64,000 nt of DNA from Paenirhodobacter populi (GTDB lineage: Bacteria; Pseudomonadota; Alphaproteobacteria; Rhodobacterales; Rhodobacteraceae): assembly GCF_004022215.1 (NCBI RefSeq), contig NZ_SAUZ01000011.1:62001-126000 (forward strand). The letters run 5' to 3'. The notes under the pieces were generated by a model. It saw only the letters and a program-made list of their open reading frames with translations. It was not told the DNA's origin and ran no database searches. Position numbers and translations under genes: made by a program. Numbering within the stretch: position 1 is the stretch's first letter; each line of letters opens with the position of its first letter. Of the stretch, positions 39,072 through 45,867 are shown in pieces.

Positions 39072-39400
39072 GCCGGAAGGAACACGCGCGCCATTCCAAG
39101 CATGTCACCTCGACCCGGCGCTGGCAGGTGCTGCGGCAACAGATCCTCGAACGTGACGGCTGGAAATGCCGGTGCTGCGGCGATCGGCGGCGGCTGGAAA
39201 TCGACCACATCAAATCCGTGCGGACGCACCCGGAATTGTCCTTCGACCCGCGCAATCTGCAAGCCCTCTGCGGTGCCTGCCACACGCGCAAGACCCGGAT
39301 CGAGTGCGGCCACAAAGAGAAATCCCCCGAGCGCAAAGCTTGGGCCGATGCCGTTGCCGATCTGGCAGCGGAAACTGCAACCCGAGCTGAAAAGGAATGA
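39062..39400 (+). CDS. HNH endonuclease
   Basis: 112 aa. The HNH core is RWQVLRQQILERDGWKCRCC, then RRLEIDHIKSVRTHPELSFD, then NLQALCGACHTRKTRIE: two CxxC pairs for zinc (CRCC, CGAC) and the His of EIDHI. HNH nucleases next to TerL work with terminase in cos-type packaging in HK97-like phages. This supports cos packaging here. It overlaps terL (10 nt) and the capsid gene (4 nt). Confidence 0.9.
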   Translation: MAVSRKEHARHSKHVTSTRRWQVLRQQILERDGWKCRCCGDRRRLEIDHIKSVRTHPELSFDPRNLQALCGACHTRKTRIECGHKEKSPERKAWADAVADLAAETATRAEKE

Positions 39401-40656
39401 CCATGCTCGATAGTGTCAAGATTGCCAAACGGCAGTCCGAAATCCGCCAGGCCATTGCGCCGCTGGCAGGCAAGACGAACCCGACCGAGGACGAAGTGCG
39501 CCAGATGGGCGACCTCGACCGGGAATACTCGACGAATGAAACCCGCTATCGTGCGGCGCTCATTGCCGAGGATACCGAACGGCGCGAGGCCGGGGCTGAT
39601 CTGGAAACCCGCTCGGGCAAGGAATGGGCGGATCTGATGGGCCGCTTCGAGGTGCGCCAGATCGTTCATGCGCTCGACACCGGCAAGATGCTCTCGGGGC
39701 AGACGGCGGAAATCGTGACCGAGTTGCGCAACCGCGGATCGTTTCAGGGGATGCCGGTGCCGCTGGCCGCTCTGGAACAGCGTGCGGGCGAAACCACTTC
39801 GGGCGGCATCACCTATCCCGGCCAGCTCTATGCCACGGTCGCGCGGCTGTTCCCCGCTTCTGTCGCGGCGAAGATGGGCGCGGCGACGATCAACGTCGAT
39901 GTGGGTGATGTGTGGATCCCCGTCACCTCGTCCAGCGTCACGGCGGGATGGGCTGGCGAGGCGGACAATGTTCCGGGGCCGGTGCCCTACACCGAGGAAA
40001 CCCGGACCCTGAAACCGGATCACAACCTCGGCGTGCATATGCGCATCACCCGCAACGCCCTGAAATACTCCGGGCAGACGCTGGAACAGTCGATCCGGTC
40101 GGACATGCTCGGCACGATCGGGGCCGAACTCGACAAGGCGGTGTTCCTCGGCACGGGCGTGGATGGGCAACCGCTCGGCGTCATCACCGGGGCGGCGGAT
40201 TACGGCATCACCGAACAGGCGGTGAGCGCTGCGGCCAGTTGGTCGGCGTTCCGCGCCGCAGTCGTGGCCTTCATGACCGGCAACGCGGCCGCCGCGGCTT
40301 CGGACGTGCTGGCGCTGATCCGGCCCGAGGTCTGGTCCAAGCTGGACGATACGCTCATCGCCGGCACCGCCGTTTCGGAATGGGACCGCCTGACCGGCAA
40401 CATTCCGGCGGGCAACATCGCCATGTCGGCAAACGCGCTGGCGGCTCCGGCGGCTTCGGCGACCACGGCGCTGCTGACCACGGGGGCGGGCGGCATCCCC
40501 CCGATCACGGTGGGCATCTGGGGCGCGATCGACGTGATCCGTGATCCGTTCTCGGACGCACAGTCGGGTGGCCTGCGGCTCACGGCGCTGACCACGGTTG
40601 ACGTGGCGGTGGCCCGCCCGGCGCAGCTGCGCGTCCTGACCGGGGTGCAGATCTGA
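39397..40656 (+). CDS. HK97-type major capsid protein
   Basis: 419 aa. The first ~100 residues are the charged coiled-coil delta/scaffold segment (SVKIAKRQSEIRQAIAPL and ERREAGADLETRSGKEW). The HK97 capsid fold follows: TSGGITYPGQLYATVARLFP, WAGEADNVPGPVPYTEETRT, AVFLGTGVDGQPLGVITGAA, and the P-domain/A-loop to LRVLTGVQI. The protease encoded next would remove the delta part. It overlaps both neighbours. The order capsid-protease-portal is the reverse of the usual portal-protease-capsid. Confidence 0.92.
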   Translation: MTMLDSVKIAKRQSEIRQAIAPLAGKTNPTEDEVRQMGDLDREYSTNETRYRAALIAEDTERREAGADLETRSGKEWADLMGRFEVRQIVHALDTGKMLSGQTAEIVTELRNRGSFQGMPVPLAALEQRAGETTSGGITYPGQLYATVARLFPASVAAKMGAATINVDVGDVWIPVTSSSVTAGWAGEADNVPGPVPYTEETRTLKPDHNLGVHMRITRNALKYSGQTLEQSIRSDMLGTIGAELDKAVFLGTGVDGQPLGVITGAADYGITEQAVSAAASWSAFRAAVVAFMTGNAAAAASDVLALIRPEVWSKLDDTLIAGTAVSEWDRLTGNIPAGNIAMSANALAAPAASATTALLTTGAGGIPPITVGIWGAIDVIRDPFSDAQSGGLRLTALTTVDVAVARPAQLRVLTGVQI

Positions 40657-41207
40657 TGCTCTGGGGCGATCACACGGGCAGCCTTGAGTTGCGGTCTGAT
40701 GGCGGGGCAACCCGCCTGACGGCCCGTTTCCCCTATGGCCGGGAAACTGAAATCGCGGCGGGGCGGCGCGAGGTGATTGCCCCCCGCGCCTTCCGCACCA
40801 GGATCGAGGCAGGTGACGAAATCCACCTGCTGTCCGGTCACGACTACGAAAAGCCGCTGGCCTCGCGCTCGGCCGGCACCCTGACACTGACCGATTCCGA
40901 TGATGCACTGACGCTGGAGGCGCGGATCGAGGGCGCCACCACATGGGCGCGGGACTTCCTCTCGGCCCATGCGGCGGGGCTGATCCGGGGACTTTCGCCG
41001 GGCTTCCGTGTTCCGAGTGGCGGTGAGCGGATCGAACGCCGGGGCGCTGACATCCTGCGCACCATCGCTTCGGCCGAGCTGTTCGAGCTGTCGGCCGTCA
41101 CCCGGCCGGCCTATTCCGAAGCCCAGATCGAGGCCCGCAACTGGCAGCCCGTGGGCGAGGTGGCGGAACGTGTCGTGGCGCATCACCTGAACCGCTGGAG
41201 GCTCTGA
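40656..41207 (+). CDS. HK97-type prohead protease
   Basis: 183 aa, a U35-family serine protease that matures the capsid. It has the strand region AAGRREVIAPRAFRTRI, the catalytic His in LLSGHDYEKPLASR, the catalytic Ser in IRGLSPGFRV, and SAELFELSAVTRPAY near the end, all typical. The start codon overlaps the capsid stop, and the portal start overlaps its own stop. Confidence 0.92.
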   Translation: MLWGDHTGSLELRSDGGATRLTARFPYGRETEIAAGRREVIAPRAFRTRIEAGDEIHLLSGHDYEKPLASRSAGTLTLTDSDDALTLEARIEGATTWARDFLSAHAAGLIRGLSPGFRVPSGGERIERRGADILRTIASAELFELSAVTRPAYSEAQIEARNWQPVGEVAERVVAHHLNRWRL

Positions 41208-42274
41208 TGTTCGGATGGTTCAAACGGCAGGTTGTCCCCCAGGTTGAAACCCGTTCGGCATCCTCGACCGGCTACACGGCGCAAATCCTTGCGGCGCGAC
41301 AGTCCTATATCTCGGGCGTTTCGGGCCTCGGGGAGCTGACGGCGGCGGTGCAATCGTCGGTCAGCCTGTGGGAAAGCGGCCTGAGCCTCGCGGATGTGAA
41401 GGGCACGGATCTGCTGTCCCGGAGGATGCTGGCACTCACCGCACGCTCTCTCGCGCTGCGGGGCGAAAGCGTCTGGCTGATCCGCGACCGGCTGGTGCCT
41501 TGCTCGGACTGGGATCTGACCACGCGCGACGGCGAGCCCCGGGCCTATCGGGTTTCCATCCCCGAAGCGGGCGGGCCGCGCTCCGACACCGTGCTGGCGG
41601 GCGAGGTGCTGCACTTCCGCATCGGCTCGGACGTGGTGGCCCCTTGGACCGGAACGGCACCGCTGCGGCGGGCGCGGCTTTCGGCGGATCTGCTGGAACA
41701 GCTGGAAACTGCGCTCCGCGACGTGTTCCGGGATGCCCCGATCGGCAGCCAGATCGTGCCGATGCCGGAAGGCTCGGCCGAGGATATGGCATCGCTGCGC
41801 TCTGCCTTTGTCGGCAAACGTGGCGCGACGATGGTTGTGGAAGGCGTAGCGCAGGCTGTCGGAGCCGGGATGCACCCGCAGCTTGGCAAGGCCCCGGATC
41901 AGCTTTCGCCGGATCTGTCCGATACGCTGGCGGACAAGATGCTGACCGAGGCCAAGGGCGCGATCTACGGCACCTTTGGTATCCTGCCCGGGCTGTTCAA
42001 CCCGGCGACCACCGGGCCGCTGGTTCGCGAGGCGCAGCGTCATCTTGCCCAGATCGTATTGCAGCCGATCGCCAATATCATGGCCGAGGAAGCGGCCGAG
42101 AAGCTCGGCGCAGGCGTTCAGGTCGACGTGGTGCGCCCGATGCAGGCTTTCGACGCCGGCGGCAAGGCCCGCGCGCTGGCAACGATGATCGGCGCTCTGG
42201 CGCAGGCCAAGGAAGCCGGGATCGACGGCCCTACCCTACAGGACGCGCTGTCATTCATCGACTGGCAGGACTGA
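41207..42274 (+). CDS. HK97-family phage portal protein
   Basis: 355 aa, the ring at the capsid vertex through which DNA enters. Matches to the family: FGWFKRQ start, LALRGESVWLIRD, VLAGEVLHFRIGSD, APLRRARLSADLLEQLETAL, FGILPGLFNP and REAQRHLAQIVLQPIANIMA. It is shorter than many portals (about 380-450 aa), but both ends look natural. It is the last gene of the rightward head module. Confidence 0.9.
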   Translation: MFGWFKRQVVPQVETRSASSTGYTAQILAARQSYISGVSGLGELTAAVQSSVSLWESGLSLADVKGTDLLSRRMLALTARSLALRGESVWLIRDRLVPCSDWDLTTRDGEPRAYRVSIPEAGGPRSDTVLAGEVLHFRIGSDVVAPWTGTAPLRRARLSADLLEQLETALRDVFRDAPIGSQIVPMPEGSAEDMASLRSAFVGKRGATMVVEGVAQAVGAGMHPQLGKAPDQLSPDLSDTLADKMLTEAKGAIYGTFGILPGLFNPATTGPLVREAQRHLAQIVLQPIANIMAEEAAEKLGAGVQVDVVRPMQAFDAGGKARALATMIGALAQAKEAGIDGPTLQDALSFIDWQD

Positions 42275-42429
42275 GTTTAGGCGGGGTGCGCCTGCGGCTT
42301 ATCCACGCGAAGCACCTGGGATTAGACGGTGAGTGCCCGGCGTCATACCCGAAAACCCCGTCAAGGCGCGGCCCTTCTGAACTTCCGGGGGCGCGGCGCA
42401 GATCGTCACGGTTATAGAGCCGGGGGCGA

Positions 42430-42639
42430 TCATCTGGCCTCGTCATGCTTCGCGCTGGCGGGGCCTTCATCGGCGAGATGTTTCCGCAATTCCAAAAGCT
42501 CCTGCGCCACTGCTTGCAGCACCGGTATCAATGATCTGTGTAAGTCGTTAGATTCCTCACGCAGTTCGTTCTGCTTTGCCAGCTTCTTTGCGATATCTTC
42601 CAACTCAGTGGCGATATCCTGCGCAATTCCATCATCCAT
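42430..42639 (-). CDS. Small coiled-coil element protein
   Basis: 69 aa, highly charged and helical with a heptad pattern (IATELEDIAKKLAKQNELRE, then LIPVLQAVAQELLELRKHLA). GAAAGGA lies about 10 nt before the ATG. No family recognised. It converges with the portal gene and lies downstream of XRE on the same strand, possibly with its own promoter in the AT-rich region to its right. Confidence 0.6.
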   Translation of the reverse strand: MDDGIAQDIATELEDIAKKLAKQNELREESNDLHRSLIPVLQAVAQELLELRKHLADEGPASAKHDEAR

Positions 42640-42834
42640 TATCGATGGTCCTTTCGTGGTTATCCACAGGTTCCGTCAGTTTTCCTGTTCCGTTCCGTGT
42701 GCTTTATTTTCTTATATTTTCTTTTCTTATCTTATAGTTGGTAACTGTTACCAATGTATGTGGAACAGTTATATTCTGTTCTGGTAACAGTTTCGGTAAG
42801 CGGTCCCACGATGGATAAGAAGCTTAGGCCCACG
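42640..42834. promoter_or_regulatory. AT-rich regulatory region with TGGTAAC repeats
   Basis: The only strongly AT-rich stretch of the element. It holds TTGGTAA-CTG-TTACCAA (42738-42754), GAACAG-N7-CTGTTC (42763-42781) and CTGGTAACAG (42781-42790). TGGTAAC thus occurs three times, twice direct and once inverted. These could be operators for an element regulator or an origin-like iteron cluster. Confidence 0.5.
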
Positions 42835-43083
42835 CTAAGATTTCTGCAACCTCACCCCGACGCCGCCGCCGTTCTCGGGGATGAACTCGACGCCAGCGGC
42901 TTCTAGGGTGCGGCACACAGCTTCGACGTTGTTCGCCATACCTACCGCAGGCCCCTCGCTGGCTTCCATACGTTTTAGCGTGGGCACAGAAATCCGCGCA
43001 ACTGCTGCAACTGTTGCTTGCGAGAGGCCTGCAAGAGCGCGGGCTGCGGCAAGTTGACGTCCGGTTGGGCGTTTTTCATCCAT
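42835..43083 (-). CDS. XRE-family HTH transcriptional regulator (candidate element repressor)
   Basis: 82 aa. The HTH runs over GRQLAAARALAGLSQATVAA, VARISVPTLKRMEASEG, followed by a segment like that of small XRE proteins (EAVCRTLEAAGVEFIPENGG). I start it at the ATG at 43083; a GTG at 43092 would add three residues. It faces away from the early operon, and a palindrome lies between them, as for a phage-type repressor. Regulation of its own and the early promoter is inferred. Confidence 0.82.
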   Translation of the reverse strand: MDEKRPTGRQLAAARALAGLSQATVAAVARISVPTLKRMEASEGPAVGMANNVEAVCRTLEAAGVEFIPENGGGVGVRLQKS

Positions 43084-43107
43084 AAGGATCACATTTATCC
43101 CGAGGTA

Positions 43108-43145
43108 TTGACTTTAAGCTTTTTCTGAGCCAATAGTATCATACT
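43108..43145. promoter_or_regulatory. Divergent control region, XRE / early operon
   Basis: TTGACT (43108-43113) could be a rightward -35 box, with CAATAG 17 bp later. The palindrome AGTAT-C-ATACT (43135-43145) covers the -10 zone and is a candidate XRE operator. Confidence 0.45.
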
Positions 43146-43172
43146 GAAACTTGAGATCAATGGAGTCCTGTC

Positions 43173-43364
43173 ATGCCGAACCCTGTTCCGGCAGCCGTCA
43201 CCGGCTTGCCTTCCGACCGCCTGAATGAAATCCACGACATGCTCACGCTGGCGCTGGACGCCACCGAACGCCCGACCGGCTACAGCCAGACCGAACGCGA
43301 AGCCCGCAGCTACATGCGCATCGCCCTGCGCCGGACCTGCAAGCTGATGGAGGTCCGGGCATGA
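43173..43364 (+). CDS. Small element protein 1 of early operon, unknown
   Basis: 63 aa (MPNPVPAAVTGLPSDRLNEI to RRTCKLMEVRA). GGAG lies 8-9 nt before the ATG. Helical; no family recognised. Its stop overlaps the next ATG, and it is the first gene after the XRE-controlled promoter. Confidence 0.55.
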   Translation: MPNPVPAAVTGLPSDRLNEIHDMLTLALDATERPTGYSQTEREARSYMRIALRRTCKLMEVRA

Positions 43365-43564
43365 TTGGCCGTGAAAATCACATGGACAGAATGCGGACAT
43401 GTTCCCGGCAGCTCAAAGCCGTCTTGGCGGCTCTTGATGCGGTCGTGGATGATCCTGACCGGATTGATCTTGCGTTGTGCCTCACTTCAGGCGCGCAGGA
43501 GCTGGCTCAAGAATTGAATGCCGGGTTGGATGTCGTCAATCTGCCGAAAGGTGAAGCAGCATGA
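43361..43564 (+). CDS. Small element protein 2 of early operon, unknown
   Basis: 67 aa (MIGRENHMDRMRTCSRQLKA to LPKGEAA), helical and acidic. Start and stop overlap both neighbours by 4 nt, so it is translated in the operon. No family recognised. Confidence 0.55.
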   Translation: MIGRENHMDRMRTCSRQLKAVLAALDAVVDDPDRIDLALCLTSGAQELAQELNAGLDVVNLPKGEAA

Positions 43565-43923
43565 TGCGCCGTGATCTTCTCTGTGTTGCCCCGCTCGCTC
43601 TTCTGCCCATCACCGCACCCGGGCAGGCCGATGCTACAGAAACTCCGGTCATGCGCCTCTTCCGCGCATGGCAGGCGGCAGAGGCCGAAGAATGCGCGGC
43701 ATATCGCGCGCACCCCGACACGCCGAAAGGCGACGCGATCTGTGAAGCCATGAGGAAACGCCGCACCGATATCGAAGACCGTATGATGGCCACTCCCTGT
43801 GTGACCGCCCAAGACTTCACGGCGAAGGTGGCCGCATGGACTAGCTTTGGCGTGTTTGGGCTGCCCAGTGAACGTGAGGCTCCGGGTTTCTGGGCAGAGG
43901 CGCGGGCATTAGTTTGGGCATAA
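43561..43923 (+). CDS. Small element protein 3, possible exported protein
   Basis: 120 aa. It opens MMRRDLLCVAPLALLPITAPGQADA, whose first residues (MMRRDLLCVAPLALLPITAP) look like a signal peptide with cleavage near GQADA. The rest is charged and helical with three cysteines (EECAAYRAH, AICEAMRKR, ATPCVTAQ). The frame ends at TAA 43921. No family recognised. An exported protein in a satellite's early operon is unusual; it could affect superinfection or host surface, but nothing proves this. Confidence 0.55.
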   Translation: MMRRDLLCVAPLALLPITAPGQADATETPVMRLFRAWQAAEAEECAAYRAHPDTPKGDAICEAMRKRRTDIEDRMMATPCVTAQDFTAKVAAWTSFGVFGLPSEREAPGFWAEARALVWA

Positions 43924-43927
43924 CTTC

Positions 43928-43972
43928 ATATGGTCAGTTGACAATATGCCTGACGCCGATATATGGTCAGGC
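43928..43972 (+). promoter_or_regulatory. Promoter and repeated operator of the MerR-like gene
   Basis: Perfect -35 TTGACA (43938-43943), a 16-bp spacer and TATATG -10 (43960-43965). ATATGGTCAG occurs twice as a direct repeat (43928-43937 and 43961-43970), 33 bp apart, one copy abutting the -35 and the other covering the -10. GCCTGAC/GTCAGGC (43948-43954, 43966-43972) form an inverted pair. This suggests autoregulation by the downstream HTH protein. Confidence 0.65.
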
Positions 43973-43989
43973 AACCATAGGGGGTTATC

Positions 43990-44538
43990 ATGAATATCTT
44001 TCACGCCAAGTTCTCCACGAGCCAAATTACCGAGGCCACCGGAGTGAACAACGACACGCTGCAAAATTGGCTAAAGCGTCAGCTGATTATCGGCCAAAAG
44101 GATATTGTAGGTGGGGGATCGCAAGGTCGCCACCGTCAGTACAGCTTTTTCAACCTGATCGAAATTGCCGCCGCCAAGGCTCTGGTGGATGCTGGCATGG
44201 GGGATCTTAAGTCGGCGTTTAAAGCCGCTAACATGTTTGCGCACACCGGGGGCGGCCCCCTTGGCGGCACCCCCGAACGCGTGCCCGGCTGCCCTTTCAA
44301 TAAGTGCCCCGGAATCACACTTTTGGTCGCTGGACCGGGCTGGTCCGATGAAGTTTTCATGGCGCCCAATGACTCGGCGCTTAAGCTCTACACCGACCTC
44401 GTATTCAAAGCGCCCGCTGGACGCGAAGGCTGCATTTTCGTGAATATGAGCGACGTATTCGACAGAGTCGTAGTTCGCGTGGGCTATCGCCCCGTCGAGG
44501 TTCTCGGGATCGCTTATCCGAAGGGGGCCACCGCCTGA
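43990..44538 (+). CDS. MerR-like HTH regulator with unknown C-terminal domain
   Basis: 182 aa. The N-terminus is a MerR/excisionase-like winged helix (FSTSQITEATGVNNDTLQNW, QGRHRQYSFFNLIEIAAAKA). Residues about 75-182 form a separate domain with CPFNKCPG and mixed strands (EVFMAPNDSALKLYTDLVF, RVGYRPVEVLGIAYP). GGGGG precedes the ATG. It has its own promoter with repeated operators, and its stop overlaps the next ATG. Likely the switch that activates the element's genes or directs excision. Confidence 0.7.
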   Translation: MNIFHAKFSTSQITEATGVNNDTLQNWLKRQLIIGQKDIVGGGSQGRHRQYSFFNLIEIAAAKALVDAGMGDLKSAFKAANMFAHTGGGPLGGTPERVPGCPFNKCPGITLLVAGPGWSDEVFMAPNDSALKLYTDLVFKAPAGREGCIFVNMSDVFDRVVVRVGYRPVEVLGIAYPKGATA

Positions 44539-44747
44539 TGAGCCGCGTGCCCCCCTTCTATGTGAACGAGAAGAACGCCGCCGCCCTGCTGGATATGGGC
44601 GTCGCGGAGTTCCGTTCGCATGTGGAGGCGGGACACCTTCCGCGTGGCCGGGAAATCGCCCCCGGTGCGATTCGGTGGAGTGCCGAGGCCCTGCGCATGA
44701 TCGGGAACGGTGACGCGGTGGAAGGGATGGGAGGCGTGCAATGGTGA
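44538..44747 (+). CDS. Small excisionase/AlpA-like HTH protein
   Basis: 69 aa (MSRVPPFYVNEKNAAALLDM). The helix-turn-helix pattern VNEKNAAALLDMGVAEFRSH, then AGHLPRGREIAPGAIRWSAE, resembles short excisionase/AlpA-type winged helices that work beside integrases. It overlaps the MerR-like gene and the integrase gene, so it is probably the recombination directionality factor. Confidence 0.65.
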   Translation: MSRVPPFYVNEKNAAALLDMGVAEFRSHVEAGHLPRGREIAPGAIRWSAEALRMIGNGDAVEGMGGVQW

Positions 44748-45739
44748 AAAAATACTTGTGGAGGCACCCCTCGGGACGCATCTATTTCCGCAAGAAGGGC
44801 ATGAAGCTGATCCGCATCGATGCCCACGAGGGCACGGAAGCGTTCGATCAGCAGTATTGGGAAATCCTGACCGGAAAGCGGTTCGAGGCGAAAACCTCAT
44901 GGGCCGCGCTGATGGATGACTACCGGACCTCGGATCGCTGGACGAGCCTCAAGCCCCGCACGCGCTCGGACTACGACAGGGTGATGGACTACCTGCGCGA
45001 AAAGATCGGCACCCGGGACGTGAAGGCGCTGAGCCGCTCCGATGTGATCGCGGCGCAGAAGGCGAACGCGCACCGCACCCGGTTTGCGAACTACATCCCC
45101 CAGATGCTCGTGGTTCTCTGCGAACACGCGATTGACCTGGGGTGGATCCAGAACAATCCGGCGAAAGGTGTCCGCGCGCTCAAGACGCCCACTGAGCGGA
45201 AGAAAGAACATCTGCCTTGGCCCGATTGGGCGGTGGACAAGTTCCGGGCCGAGGCCAAGCCGCTTCCCCGTCTGATCTTCGAGATCGGCGTGGGCAGTGT
45301 CCAGCGCCCCGGCGACTGGGTGGGCTTCCGGTGGGGTGACTATGACGGCGATTCCCTCACCCTGCGTCAGAACAAGACCGACAAGCCGCTGGTGCTGCCC
45401 TGCACTGCGAACCTCAAGGCCGCGTTGGACTGCGCCAAGGCGTCGCTCGGCGCCGTGCCGATCGCCGCCCGTTCCATTCTCATCACGCGGGACGGGAACC
45501 CCATGAACTACAACGGCATGTCCCACCTGATGCTTGCCGAGCGTCAGCGCCTCGGGCTTGAGGCCTATGACCTGCATGCCCTGCGCTATCGTGGCGTGAT
45601 GGAATTGGCATGGGCAGGCTGCGATGACGACGAGATTGCCGCCTACTCCGGCCACGCCACGAAAAAGATGGTCATCAAGTATGCAGGCGAAGCCCGCCAG
45701 ATCGTGCGTGCGCGTCAGGCGCGGGAGAAACGCCAGTGA
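44741..45739 (+). CDS. Tyrosine recombinase (element integrase)
   Basis: 332 aa. An N-terminal arm-type domain (KYLWRHPSGRIYFRKKG), a SAM-like core-binding domain (WTSLKPRTRSDYDRVMDYLR) and the catalytic domain: Arg in GSVQRPGDWVGFRW, HALRY (His-x-x-Arg), SGHATKKMVIKYAG with the nucleophile Tyr. GGGAGG precedes the ATG. It ends 104 bp before attR and reads toward it, the usual place for an integrase. Confidence 0.92.
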   Translation: MVKKYLWRHPSGRIYFRKKGMKLIRIDAHEGTEAFDQQYWEILTGKRFEAKTSWAALMDDYRTSDRWTSLKPRTRSDYDRVMDYLREKIGTRDVKALSRSDVIAAQKANAHRTRFANYIPQMLVVLCEHAIDLGWIQNNPAKGVRALKTPTERKKEHLPWPDWAVDKFRAEAKPLPRLIFEIGVGSVQRPGDWVGFRWGDYDGDSLTLRQNKTDKPLVLPCTANLKAALDCAKASLGAVPIAARSILITRDGNPMNYNGMSHLMLAERQRLGLEAYDLHALRYRGVMELAWAGCDDDEIAAYSGHATKKMVIKYAGEARQIVRARQAREKRQ

Positions 45740-45842
45740 ACAGAACAGGCACAGAACAGAAACGTGATACCCTTGGTGATACCCTTGGCGAAGCGTGCTC
45801 CGCCAAGGGACTGAATTATATGAATATTGACCGGGAAAAGAT

Positions 45843-45867
45843 GCCCGTCAGTTCGGATTGTCCATCC
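45843..45867 (+). repeat. attR: right 25-bp direct repeat of the element
   Basis: Identical to 36034-36058. On the minus strand it encodes the end of the beta-helix protein (RMDNPN-stop; the stop is at 45848-45850). The element therefore entered at the gene's 3' end without breaking it. Confidence 0.92.

Larger units (their letters stand above)
36034..45867. mobile_element. Tail-less capsid-encoding integrated element (cf-PICI-like satellite or small prophage)
   Basis: A 9.8-kb element between perfect 25-bp direct repeats. From left to right: unknown gene, head-tail connector, unknown gene, structured gap, large terminase, HNH nuclease, HK97-type major capsid, prohead protease, portal (all +); a small coiled-coil gene and an XRE repressor (-); three small genes, a MerR-like regulator, a small HTH protein and a tyrosine integrase (+). 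No tail, baseplate, lysis, small terminase or replication gene is recognised. All frames are intact and mostly overlap by 1-4 nt, which argues against advanced decay. Head genes without tails is the pattern described for capsid-forming PICIs, which borrow tails from a helper phage. A shortened prophage remains possible. Confidence 0.8.

Noticed and set aside
36034-45867. Gene transfer agent of the Rhodobacterales type
   Set aside because: An integrase, att repeats and a repressor are present, tail genes are absent, and the gene order differs from the GTA cluster.
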